DNA from: a virus
Virus record (IMG/VR): IMGVR_UViG_3300033149_004194
Location: 1 to 33,531 of that record
Strand: one strand, 5' to 3'
Length of the DNA: 33,531 bases
Shown: piece by piece, positions 1 through 7,384 of the stretch
Position numbering within the stretch: the first letter of the stretch is position 1
Layout of the letters: each line of letters starts with the position of its first letter
Position numbers and translations under genes: made by a program
Notes under the pieces: model-generated
What the model saw: the letters and a program-made list of their open reading frames with translations, nothing else
Told to the model about the DNA's origin: nothing
The model's database searches: none

Positions 1-1
1 G

Positions 2-334
2 AGAAAAGAAAACAATCAGACAAAAGACAAGGCAGAAGTGCAGGAAAAAAATGAGTATATGGTAGAGGTAATCCGTAAGGATAAAGACGGAAAAGAACTT
101 GGTCGAGGCAAGTGTCATGCTTACACTGTTACGCAAGCGGGTTATGAATTGGCATTGAAACGATGGGGTTTAAAGCGCATCATGACAGATTTCAACCGGC
201 AATTAAAAACAGATTATGGTAATGACCTGGCTCGGAAAAAATCTGTCAATGCTCAAGTGAAAGCCAAAAGAAAAACCAACACTGCTTTCGATGCTAAGAT
301 GAGAGCCCTCGAGGTGGAGTACGGCATCAAGTAA
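2..334 (+). CDS. Unknown protein, 5' end outside window
   Basis: I do not recognise this protein. The frame is open from the first bases of the window, so the gene probably begins upstream. The GTG at 38 and the ATG at 56 are both possible internal starts, and neither has a convincing ribosome site. The product is hydrophilic and lysine/arginine-rich, with a beta-like segment near the GTG start and a basic, helical C-terminal half rich in Lys, Ala and Arg. No enzyme motif, membrane segment or signal peptide is visible. It is followed 16 bases later by an intrinsic terminator, so it is the last gene of the preceding transcription unit and not part of the packaging operon. The terminator context supports a real gene. 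Confidence 0.65.
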   Translation, partial: RKENNQTKDKAEVQEKNEYMVEVIRKDKDGKELGRGKCHAYTVTQAGYELALKRWGLKRIMTDFNRQLKTDYGNDLARKKSVNAQVKAKRKTNTAFDAKMRALEVEYGIK

Positions 335-350
335 ATCTTAACCTTTTAAA

Positions 351-386
351 TAGGTGCAATCAATTATAGGTTGCACCTAATTTTTT
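351..386 (+). terminator. Intrinsic terminator closing the upstream operon
   Basis: A perfect 9-bp stem (351-359 TAGGTGCAA with 371-379 TTGCACCTA) with an 11-base loop is followed by an A and six T residues (381-386). This is a textbook Rho-independent terminator just after the stop codon at 334. It separates the first gene from the packaging operon. Confidence 0.85.
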
Positions 387-535
387 GTCCTGTAATTGGA
401 ATCATACTAATTATAGAATCATTCTCACTGCAAGCAAAATTCATACCATATTCTTAAAATCATGCGAATTTTTTGCATTTTTTATGCTGTTGGGTACATT
501 CTCTAAACTCACAAAAAATTTCAACTTGATAATCA

Positions 536-574
536 CTTTTGTTTCACTTTTGTTTCACTTTTGTTTCACAAAAG
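536..574 (+). repeat. Three 11-bp direct repeats ending in a hairpin
   Basis: The unit CTTTTGTTTCA occurs three times without mismatch (536-546, 547-557, 558-568). The last copy runs into CAAAAG (569-574), which is complementary to its first six bases and gives a 6-bp stem with a 5-base loop. Helically phased 11-bp repeats are typical of protein-binding arrays. What binds is unknown. Confidence 0.8.
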
Positions 575-597
575 AATGCATCCATGAATTATAAGGC

Positions 598-628
598 TTT
601 TTGATAATCAGGTTATGATTATCAAAAA
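598..628. promoter_or_regulatory. 13-bp perfect inverted repeat, putative operator
   Basis: TTTTTGATAATCA (598-610) and its exact reverse complement (616-628) flank a 5-base spacer. Each arm contains the TGATWATCA core, itself a palindrome around one central base. The same 14-mer as 597-610 recurs directly at 693-706, and the 10-base core also occurs at 526-535. Repetition of one palindrome upstream of a promoter suggests a dimeric regulator site. The dyad could also fold as an RNA or DNA hairpin. Confidence 0.55.
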
Positions 629-695
629 ATGCTTCAGAAGTAATTGGATAGATTTAAAATGTAGCTATAAAAATTTACAGGATCATGAGGGACTT

Positions 696-708
696 TTTGA
701 TAATCAAA
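696..708. promoter_or_regulatory. Perfect 13-bp palindrome upstream of promoter
   Basis: TTTGATAATCAAA is symmetric around A702. Its centre lies about 70 bases before the predicted transcription start near 772, a usual position for an activator site. It shares its core with the inverted repeat at 598-628. The identity of the binding protein cannot be read from the sequence. Confidence 0.5.
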
Positions 709-736
709 TGCCAGATTGAATATAAAAACAAGGCAC

Positions 737-765
737 TTGACATAGAGCATATATTGGAATAGAAT
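737..765 (+). promoter_or_regulatory. Near-consensus sigma70-type promoter for late operon
   Basis: A perfect -35 hexamer TTGACA (737-742), a spacer of exactly 17 bases and a -10 hexamer TAGAAT (760-765) point towards the small terminase gene. The predicted start near 772 leaves a leader of about 75 bases. It lies downstream of the terminator and of the repeated palindromes, as expected for the promoter of the operon that follows. Transcription has not been shown. Confidence 0.6.
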
Positions 766-846
766 TGAATCATATAGAGATCTATCAATGAAATATAGGA
801 TAAGGTGCAATGAAATGTGAACTAGAAATATTAATTGAGAAGATGA

Positions 847-1314
847 ATGGCATTAAAAACATTAAATCCAAGACAAAGAGATGCAGTGAGAAGACTGGTG
901 GTCGGAGAGTCTCCAGTAGAAGTGAGCGAAGAATTAGGGATCTCAGCCGATACAGTGAGAAGATGGATACGTGAAGAGCCGGTATTTCAAGCTGCATTGA
1001 GCGATTTGCAATTGAGGATGGAGACAAATATTGTTGATGCTAGTGAAAGGCTAGATGCGCTTGATATTTTAAATGCCGCATCTGCCGAGGCAGCAGCATT
1101 TGATGTTGAGGTGATGAGAGATGTGTCTGCTGGTATTACGGCTAGGCAGAAATCTGCATGGGACATTCTAGATCGATCAAAGGGTAAACCACTCCAAAGA
1201 ACTGCCAGTGTAAAGATGGATATTACTGATTTAATCATTGCAGCACATGATGATATGAGAGCAAAAGAAAAGCCTTTTGATGTTACACCAAAGAAAGAGA
1301 TAGATAATGGCTGA
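847..1314 (+). CDS. Terminase small subunit
   Basis: This 155-residue protein probably recognises the packaging start on phage DNA and loads the large subunit. Residues 10-46 form a helix-turn-helix of the type seen in small terminases (conserved ISADTVRRWI in the recognition helix). A helical, Ala/Asp-rich oligomerisation region follows, then a charged tail (KEKPFDVTPKKE). Length and position immediately upstream of the large subunit fit the family. The ATG at 847 sits behind a weak GAGAAG site. The ATG at 843 is out of frame. The 3' end overlaps the large subunit gene by 8 bases. The sequence alone does not separate this family from other HTH proteins, so the call leans on context. Confidence 0.8.
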   Translation: MALKTLNPRQRDAVRRLVVGESPVEVSEELGISADTVRRWIREEPVFQAALSDLQLRMETNIVDASERLDALDILNAASAEAAAFDVEVMRDVSAGITARQKSAWDILDRSKGKPLQRTASVKMDITDLIIAAHDDMRAKEKPFDVTPKKEIDNG

Positions 1315-3826
1315 TAATGAAGCTGTCTTTAAGTTACTTCAAGGGTACTTCTATAATCCTGTTGGGTTTGTAAAAGATATTATAGGTGCTGACCTAGACC
1401 CTTGGCAAAAGAAAGCTTTTGAGAATTTACTAGAATACCATTATATAGCTATTAGGGCTGGTTCCGGTGTAGGGAAATCTTTTTGGCTAAGCATGGCTAC
1501 TTTGTGGTTTCTATTTACACGGCCGAGATCAAAAGTTCCTACTACTGCACCATCGCAGCATCAGCTGAATGATATTCTCTGGAGTGAGCATTTTAAATGG
1601 ATTAGCAGGAGTCCAATTTTATCTGCTGCTATGGAATGGACACAAACGAGAATTGGCGTCAAGGGTCATCAGCCTGAGTGGTATGCTGTCGCTAGAACTG
1701 CACAAGTTAAGCCTGGATCAGAAGTTGCTGAAGGACTCCAGGGCTTTCATGATGAGCATTATTTATTATTTGTGATTGACGAAGCCTGTCACGATGATCA
1801 AACTGAGGTTTTAACTAAAGATGGGTGGAAATTTTTTAAGGATGTTAATGTTGAAGTTGATACTGTTTTGTCTATGAATCCAGAAACATTATTTGCAGAA
1901 TATGTAAAACCTGTAAGTAAAGTTGAAATGTTTTATGATGGAGATATGTATTATGGAAAACAAAGGTCTCTTGATTTTGCTGTTACAGCAAAACATAAGA
2001 TGCTTTTTAAAACTCGATCTCATAGTAAATATTCTAATTGGAAGCTGAAGCCTATTGAAGAAATTAGTGATGGTGCAGATTTATATATGACAAAAACTTT
2101 TAAGTGGGTTGGTACTTTTAAAGATGAAAAATTTAATATACCAGCACTTAAAACAGAACGTAGATTATATGAAGCATTAGAATTTTCTACTATGGACTGG
2201 TTTGACTTTTTAGGTTGGTATCTTTCTGAAGGATCTTTATCAGAAGATAAAAAAGTTGTTATAATAACGCAACAAGATGAATTTAATAGAGATATAATAA
2301 TAAATATATTGAATAATATGGGTTTAGACTTTAAAGTGTATGGTAATAAATATATAAATATTTATGCACCACAACTTGCTGATGCTTTAATAGAGTTTGG
2401 TAAAAGTGCATCTAAATATGTACCTTGGTATATTAAAGATGCTACACCAGAAATGATAGAAGCATTTCTTGATAGCTTTCATCTTGGTGATGGTTATTTT
2501 AAAAGTGGTAAAAGAGTCTATTATACATCTTCAAAAAGAATGGCTGATGATTTACAAGAGCTAATTCAAAAAACAGGTAAAGCTGCTTCTGTATTAAAAA
2601 GGCCAAAAGAAGATGCTAAATGGTATAAAGATCATTACATACAAAGTAAAACACAAGCATATGTTATTTCAGAGTATATAAAACCTGGCATAAAAATAGT
2701 TATTTATAAAAATGTATTAATTAAAAATTATAAAGGTATTATATATTCTTTAGATGTGCCACCTCATCATTTATTATTTACAAGAAGAAATGGATATTGT
2801 TTATGGAGTGGAAACTCTGGGGTACCTGACGCTATTTTTCCAGCCGTTGAAGGTGCTCTTACAAATGAATTTGCATACTGTATTTTAGCTGCGAACCCAA
2901 CAAGGCGTAGAGGGTACTTTTTTGATACTTTTAATAACAGATCTATACGAAATATGTATAAACAAATGCATATTTCCTGTTATGACTCTCCAAGAGTATC
3001 AGAACGGTATCTAAAAATGATGGAGGAGCGGTACGGTAAGGATCATCCTGTCTTTCAAATTAAAGTTCTTGGTGAATTCCCATCAGCAGATACGGAGCTT
3101 TTGATACCGCCCGATTTCGTTGATCACATGATTAACAATTTGGCGCCAAATGTCGCAGCTTTTCCAATAGAATATGGGGTTGATGTTGGTAGGACTGGGG
3201 CATCCAGTATTCTTTGTGCTCGTCAAGGCACTAAAGTTATAAAATGGGATGAAAAACATAAACCGGGGGAAGTTACTGATACTAATGAGCAAGTGAGATG
3301 GATTTCTGAGCATATAATGGAAGATGATCCTCAATATGTTAAAATTGATGCTGTAAATATTGGTGCAGGTGTATATGATGGATTACACGCTATTTATGGG
3401 GATAAAATTGTACCAGTTATAGGTCAAGCGCATTGTGCTCCAGAGTTTAAAGACAGGTATTTGAATCTAAGAGCTCAAGGCTGTTGGGAGCTTAGAGATA
3501 TGATACCAAAACTTTATTGCAAAAAATGGCCTGACAGATGTATTTCAGAGTTATCAGACATTCGTACAAAACCAGCTCACAAATTACAGATCGAATCTAA
3601 AGATGATATGAGATCTCGGTCTATGAAGTCTCCAGATTATTTTGATGCACTTTGGATGGCATTTTTGGATGCAAATCTTTGTGATCATGTTAGAAATGTC
3701 CAATTCACATTTCCAGTGCATATTATAACTACAGAGGAAGCTTTGAAGAAACCCGCATTTAATTTAAACAGGCCTAGAACTTCTAGATTCAGCCGTTTCC
3801 AGAGAGGTTTATATGGGAATAATTAA
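1307..3826 (+). CDS. terL: Terminase large subunit (with intein)
   Basis: This is the packaging motor ATPase and nuclease. The 839-residue precursor contains a 343-residue intein (161-503), so the spliced protein would be 496 residues, the normal length. Walker A is GSGVGKS near residues 52-58, and Walker B is LFVIDEA ending at 160. After the intein come the coupling motif ILAANPT (about 526-532) and an RNase H-like nuclease with candidate metal ligands D626 (GVDVGRTG), D681 (YVKIDA) and D780 (PDYFDALW). Splicing is needed to restore the ATPase, because the intein separates Walker B from the rest of the fold. The gene overlaps the small subunit by 8 bases and the portal by 14. The exteins match their neighbours in base composition, while the intein is far richer in AT. 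Confidence 0.95.
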   Translation: MADNEAVFKLLQGYFYNPVGFVKDIIGADLDPWQKKAFENLLEYHYIAIRAGSGVGKSFWLSMATLWFLFTRPRSKVPTTAPSQHQLNDILWSEHFKWISRSPILSAAMEWTQTRIGVKGHQPEWYAVARTAQVKPGSEVAEGLQGFHDEHYLLFVIDEACHDDQTEVLTKDGWKFFKDVNVEVDTVLSMNPETLFAEYVKPVSKVEMFYDGDMYYGKQRSLDFAVTAKHKMLFKTRSHSKYSNWKLKPIEEISDGADLYMTKTFKWVGTFKDEKFNIPALKTERRLYEALEFSTMDWFDFLGWYLSEGSLSEDKKVVIITQQDEFNRDIIINILNNMGLDFKVYGNKYINIYAPQLADALIEFGKSASKYVPWYIKDATPEMIEAFLDSFHLGDGYFKSGKRVYYTSSKRMADDLQELIQKTGKAASVLKRPKEDAKWYKDHYIQSKTQAYVISEYIKPGIKIVIYKNVLIKNYKGIIYSLDVPPHHLLFTRRNGYCLWSGNSGVPDAIFPAVEGALTNEFAYCILAANPTRRRGYFFDTFNNRSIRNMYKQMHISCYDSPRVSERYLKMMEERYGKDHPVFQIKVLGEFPSADTELLIPPDFVDHMINNLAPNVAAFPIEYGVDVGRTGASSILCARQGTKVIKWDEKHKPGEVTDTNEQVRWISEHIMEDDPQYVKIDAVNIGAGVYDGLHAIYGDKIVPVIGQAHCAPEFKDRYLNLRAQGCWELRDMIPKLYCKKWPDRCISELSDIRTKPAHKLQIESKDDMRSRSMKSPDYFDALWMAFLDANLCDHVRNVQFTFPVHIITTEEALKKPAFNLNRPRTSRFSRFQRGLYGNN
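1787..2815 (+). mobile_element. LAGLIDADG intein inside terL
   Basis: The inserted 343 residues begin with Cys (CHDDQTEVLTKDGWK, block A) and end with Gly-Asn before an extein Ser (SGN/S). Block B has the TxxH motif (intein T67-H70). Two LAGLIDADG-type helices are present: FLGWYLSEG at 141-149, and FLDSFHLGDG at 227-236, both with the acidic catalytic residue. Block F reads IYSLDVPPHHLLF. The usual penultimate His is replaced by Gly, which some active inteins tolerate. A hand-counted 60-base sample (2281-2340) is 17% GC against 37% in extein at 2881-2940, pointing to recent arrival by homing. Confidence 0.93.
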
Positions 3827-5054
3827 AAAGTTAAGAAAGCTAAGAAAGCCAAAAACTTACAAACATGGGATATATACAACGGAAATAGGTAAGACTGGTT
3901 TAAAACAGCATGCTGGTTATTTGTCTGAAGAGTTTTTGACTGCTTTACGAGGCAGCTCTGGTATCAAAGTATATCAAGAAATGAGTCTCAATGATCCTAT
4001 TGTAGGTGGTACACTTTTTGCTATTAAGCAGATTTTGAGAGAACTTAGATGGTCAGCTAAGGGTGGAGATTTAAAGGATAGAGATTTTCTTGAAAATAAT
4101 ATGCATGGGATGACACATACTTGGACAGATTTTATGACTGAGGTCAACAGTATGTTCCCCTATGGATGGTCCTTTTTTGAGCAAGTTTTCAAGCGCAATG
4201 AGAAAGGCCAAATTGTTTGGAAAAAGTTACCTATCAGAACACAATCCTCTTTAGACCACTGGGAAGTAAAAGAAAATGGTGACACTGTTGGTATGTATCA
4301 ACGCTCCTACCCCACTTTCGCTCTAAAATATATTCCATTTGCTAAGGGCATATTATTTAGACCCGATCATGCAAACAATAATCCTGAGGGTAGATCTATA
4401 TTAAGGAATGCTTATCGCCCGTGGTATTTCAAAAAGTCTATAGAAGAAATTGAAGCTATTGGCCTTGAGAGAGATCTTGTAGGGATACCTGTTATGACAA
4501 TGCCCGAGGGCTTGAAGCTAGATGATGATAATACGGAAGCTACAACAGCTATTAACTGGGCAAAAAACATCCTTGTTAATATTAGAAATGACGAACAAGC
4601 TGGATTACTCCTGCCTTATGACTGGGGCTTTGAACTTGCTGGATCACCTGGAAAGAAAGCCTTTAACACAAGTGAGATAATAAGAAGGTATAGCTCTGAG
4701 ATAGCTGTATCAGTGCTCGCACAATTTATAATGCTTGGTATGGAACGAACAGGGTCATATGCATTATCAAAAAATATTACTGATATGTTTTATTTGTGTA
4801 TTGAAGGATGGGCAGATATCATAGGCAGTGTAATAAATCAACAAGCTGTAAAAACACTTTTTAGACTTAATGGTGTAGTAGACGAGGTTATACCATCTAT
4901 CGTACATACATCAATTCGGAGGACTAGTCTAAAAGAAGTAGTTGATTTTGTGGGCGGTCTAGTGAAAGCTGAAGCTATAGATATAACTGAAGAACTAAAA
5001 GAGTATTTAGCAAAATATGCTAGGCTTGAGGAATTTTCAGAAGGGAGAAAATAA
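3813..5054 (+). CDS. Portal protein, DUF935/Mu-like
   Basis: This 413-residue protein should form the dodecameric ring through which DNA enters the head. It follows the large terminase and resembles the DUF935 portal family: an N-terminal basic segment, a block around residues 55-80 (QEMSLNDPIVGGTLFAIKQ), the conserved YGWSFFEQVF segment around 113-122, the central RPDHANNNPEGRSILRNAYR region, and a helical stem and wing after it. The overlap with terL is 14 bases and the stop overlaps the next start. A minor head protein such as Mu gpF usually follows this portal type, but none is seen here. Lysis genes follow instead. Confidence 0.85.
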   Translation: MGIIKKLRKLRKPKTYKHGIYTTEIGKTGLKQHAGYLSEEFLTALRGSSGIKVYQEMSLNDPIVGGTLFAIKQILRELRWSAKGGDLKDRDFLENNMHGMTHTWTDFMTEVNSMFPYGWSFFEQVFKRNEKGQIVWKKLPIRTQSSLDHWEVKENGDTVGMYQRSYPTFALKYIPFAKGILFRPDHANNNPEGRSILRNAYRPWYFKKSIEEIEAIGLERDLVGIPVMTMPEGLKLDDDNTEATTAINWAKNILVNIRNDEQAGLLLPYDWGFELAGSPGKKAFNTSEIIRRYSSEIAVSVLAQFIMLGMERTGSYALSKNITDMFYLCIEGWADIIGSVINQQAVKTLFRLNGVVDEVIPSIVHTSIRRTSLKEVVDFVGGLVKAEAIDITEELKEYLAKYARLEEFSEGRK

Positions 5055-5500
5055 TGCTAAATGATGCTATATGGGAAGGCATAAAATGGTTTGAACCATG
5101 GGAATTTGAAGATTCGAAGCATCCTGGAAGTGGCTACAGAATTGATAGTAATATCTTATATAAGATGGAACAAATACGAATTAAAGCAAATTGTCGAATT
5201 ACAATAACTCAAGCTGTTGATATGCTAGGTGAGCATGGACATTCAGACAACAGTTTCCATTTGTTTAAAAATGGATGCTCTGCTGTGGACTTTTTTATGC
5301 ATACTGATAAATCAATACGAGAACAATATGCTATTGTTGAAAGTTTTGTTTTCGGTGGCATCGGTGTTTATTATGACTGGAAATATAAAGGTGTGCGTGT
5401 GCCTATAGGATTTCATATTGATCCTCGTAAGCGTGTGCAGAGATGGAAGAGAATCAAAAAGTTTGGAAGAACTAAATATATCTATTTATTAGAGGGGTAA
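5054..5500 (+). CDS. M15-type peptidoglycan peptidase (endolysin)
   Basis: This 148-residue protein probably cuts peptide bonds in the cell wall at lysis. It matches the M15 (VanY/M15A-like) zinc peptidase pattern: HGHSDNSFH with H69, then G-x2-A-V-D with D79, an aromatic GIGVYYDW segment (about 102-109) and FHIDPRKRVQRW with H121. H69, D79 and H121 are the likely zinc ligands. There is no signal peptide, so access to the wall would need the holin encoded two genes downstream. A virion-associated peptidase is possible given its place after the portal, but the adjoining holin favours endolysin. Spacing between the first ligands is a few residues longer than usual. Confidence 0.7.
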   Translation: MLNDAIWEGIKWFEPWEFEDSKHPGSGYRIDSNILYKMEQIRIKANCRITITQAVDMLGEHGHSDNSFHLFKNGCSAVDFFMHTDKSIREQYAIVESFVFGGIGVYYDWKYKGVRVPIGFHIDPRKRVQRWKRIKKFGRTKYIYLLEG

Positions 5501-5502
5501 TT

Positions 5503-5919
5503 ATGCCTATTCCTATAGTGCTTGAAATGAATCTGTTTGGATGTATAGCTGTTGTTGCTGGTGTAGCTGGCGTAGGATCATATGGCATTGCAGCTTTAAG
5601 AATCCGGCGTGACACTCAAGAGATAAGTAAGGATAGCAGTAATGGTGAGTCTCTTACTTTTAAAAAAGTTTATGAGATTGTTGAGAAAAAGATAAAAAAC
5701 TTTAAAGATGGCCATTGTGCTGATCGAGAAAAGCAAGTTGAAAAATTTCTTACTCTCTATCAAGAAATATATCGATCAGAATTAAGTAGCACTACAGAAA
5801 TTTTAAGAGGTGAGATTTTATCCATTCATACTGCACTTTCAGACAATCATACTAGGTTTGAAAACACTATGGATGAGACTATAAAAGAAATAAAAATAGC
5901 AATTAAGAATAGAGGATAA
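5503..5919 (+). CDS. Membrane-anchored coiled-coil protein of lysis cassette
   Basis: I do not recognise a named family. The 138 residues comprise a short N-terminus, one hydrophobic segment (about 10-32, Gly/Ala/Val-rich), a basic stop (RIRRD) and a long charged, helical region with heptad-like spacing to the end. This build resembles inner-membrane spanins or other lysis accessory proteins, and it lies between an endolysin-like peptidase and a 3-TM holin, two bases after the first. A ribosome site (GAGGGG) precedes the ATG. A structural role is also possible. The spanin idea is inference from topology and place only, and no outer-membrane partner is apparent. Confidence 0.55.
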   Translation: MPIPIVLEMNLFGCIAVVAGVAGVGSYGIAALRIRRDTQEISKDSSNGESLTFKKVYEIVEKKIKNFKDGHCADREKQVEKFLTLYQEIYRSELSSTTEILRGEILSIHTALSDNHTRFENTMDETIKEIKIAIKNRG

Positions 5920-5920
5920 A

Positions 5921-6373
5921 ATGGCATGGTATGATATGTTTAATCCTGTAGCAGCTGCTATAAAGCCTGTGTTAGAGCCATTGGCTGGTGCAGCTAAGTT
6001 TATAGGTGAAAGAGTGTTGCCACCTAAAAAGATGTCAGAAATGGAGAGATCGGGTCATTATGTTGATTTGTTTAAAATTTCGGAAGATTCTACTGATTCT
6101 GCAAGGAAAATGTATCAAGTTGCAATGCAGACTCAGAAACAATCTTGGCTGATAAAGTTTCTGAATGGTTTAGTGAGACCCTTTGGAGGTCTTGGTGCAT
6201 TATTGACTGAATTTTACTCGATGTGGGGTGAAAATTTTTCTATATGGTTTGATTTTCCTTATAGAGAGATGAGTTTAACAGTACCACAACATATTGTACT
6301 CGGAACAATAATTGGGTTTTATTTTGGATCGAGATTGAAAGAGACTCTTACTGGTATATCTACAAGACGATAG
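5921..6373 (+). CDS. Holin, 3-TM GTA type
   Basis: This 150-residue protein resembles the GTA_holin_3TM family. It has an amphipathic N-terminal region and a conserved central segment SARKMYQVAMQTQ followed by WLIKFLNGLVRPFGG. Hydrophobic stretches follow (about 83-105 and 124-138), ending in the family-typical FYFGSRLKE. Holins of this type permeabilise the inner membrane to release endolysin at the end of infection. It starts two bases after the previous stop, in the same unit as the M15 peptidase. The next gene begins the sugar island 24 bases later. Confidence 0.75.
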   Translation: MAWYDMFNPVAAAIKPVLEPLAGAAKFIGERVLPPKKMSEMERSGHYVDLFKISEDSTDSARKMYQVAMQTQKQSWLIKFLNGLVRPFGGLGALLTEFYSMWGENFSIWFDFPYREMSLTVPQHIVLGTIIGFYFGSRLKETLTGISTRR

Positions 6374-6397
6374 CTTGTAATTTCAGAGGGCGAAGTT

Positions 6398-7384
6398 ATG
6401 GACAATATAGATATTCTCATCTTAGCTAAGGCAGATTTTTCAAATGTTGGATATTTATTTGAAAGGGCTTTAAAAGAGGTGGGCATTAAAGCTGAATCTT
6501 GGGCTGTACGTCCATCACCGAGAGGTTATGGTAAGCATGCTAATTTATTTAAAGACTTACAAGCTCAAATTGTGCCCAGAGCAAGACAGGCTAAAGCTAT
6601 TATGTTAATGCATAGTAGACGTTTTAGTGCAATAGATATAAGGAATAAATTTGTTACAGTCTTTCATGGTGGATCGAGGTATCGTGGTGCTGCAGAAAAA
6701 ATGAATGCTATTTTTAATCCAATAGTTGATATAAGCATTATTCAAACAGGTGATTTATTAAACTTAGGAGCTAAAAATCAGGTTTGGATACTTCCCTGTA
6801 TTGATGTTCAAAATATACCACATAGACCTGATCAAAGAGACTCAACACTTTCTTTTTGTCATTATCCACACAAAGGATATATTAAAGGTACAGCTGAAAT
6901 TTTTAGAATCCTTGGTAGGTTACAAGATGAGGGCATTAAATGCAAATCAAATTCTAGAAATGACAGATGGAAATTTTATATTAATGAAAGTGTTGTACCT
7001 TGGGAAGATAATATCAAACGTATGTCTAATGCAGATATATACATTGAAGCTTGTGAGCCAGATTTAAGAGGTCATAGATATGGTGAGTGGGGTGTAACCG
7101 CTCTTGAAGCTGCAGCAATGGGTAAAATAGTTATTACTCATTTTATGTCATCACAACGGTATGCTAAAGAATATAATACTAAATGCCCTTTTTTTGTTGC
7201 AAATAACCCAAAAGAATTTGAAATTGCTGTGAGAAAAATTTTAGATATGTCTCCTGAGCAAGTTGAGCATACTCGTCATATTTCTCGTGCTTGGGTAGAA
7301 AAATATCATGGCTTTAAAGCAATTGGTCAAAGATTAAAGGAGAAAGTCTATGGAAGATTATTTACCAATGAGGTTCTGGAGTAA
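6398..7384 (+). CDS. GT-B glycosyltransferase (GT4-like)
   Basis: This 328-residue enzyme probably transfers a sugar from a nucleotide donor. The C-terminal half carries the GT4-type donor-binding signature (YGEWGVTALEAAAMGKIVIT, an E-x7-E pattern, around residues 229-248), followed by the usual helical finish. The N-terminal domain begins with a Rossmann-like strand (IDILILAKAD) and includes VTVFHGGSRYRG. There is no membrane segment. It is the first gene of the island and has its own GAGGG ribosome site. Its end overlaps the next gene by 35 bases. Acceptor and sugar cannot be inferred. Confidence 0.75.
   Translation: MDNIDILILAKADFSNVGYLFERALKEVGIKAESWAVRPSPRGYGKHANLFKDLQAQIVPRARQAKAIMLMHSRRFSAIDIRNKFVTVFHGGSRYRGAAEKMNAIFNPIVDISIIQTGDLLNLGAKNQVWILPCIDVQNIPHRPDQRDSTLSFCHYPHKGYIKGTAEIFRILGRLQDEGIKCKSNSRNDRWKFYINESVVPWEDNIKRMSNADIYIEACEPDLRGHRYGEWGVTALEAAAMGKIVITHFMSSQRYAKEYNTKCPFFVANNPKEFEIAVRKILDMSPEQVEHTRHISRAWVEKYHGFKAIGQRLKEKVYGRLFTNEVLE

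Larger units (their letters stand above)
387..846. other. Regulatory gap without a gene
   Basis: These 460 bases lie between the terminator and the small terminase gene. I see no convincing gene. The 69-codon frame at 385-594 runs through tandem repeats and has no ribosome site. The gap holds three 11-bp direct repeats, four copies of the TGATWATCA core (527-535, 602-610, 616-624 inverted, 698-706) and a strong sigma70-like promoter at 737-765. The layout suggests the control region of the late (packaging and structural) operon. An origin or attachment site is not excluded. Confidence 0.6.

Noticed and set aside
385-594. 69-codon + strand frame in the regulatory gap
   Set aside because: It lies across the terminator T-run and the 11-bp repeats, has no ribosome site and encodes a low-complexity Phe/Leu/Lys-rich sequence.
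598-628. Phage attachment site or terminator
   Set aside because: The dyad is AT-rich without a GC stem. Some complementary A/T ends are part of the stem itself. No integrase gene is in the window.
789-821. Ten-codon leader peptide before the small terminase gene
   Set aside because: No ribosome site and no attenuator structure. Such short frames are frequent by chance.
1307-3826. Frameshift or fusion in the large terminase
   Set aside because: The extra 343 residues carry all intein blocks with exact splice residues, and the exteins join into a complete terminase.
5524-5545. Lipobox (LFGC) making the 5503 protein a lipoprotein spanin
   Set aside because: Phe at -2 and a poor n-region make the match weak, and the hydrophobic segment continues past the Cys as in a membrane helix.
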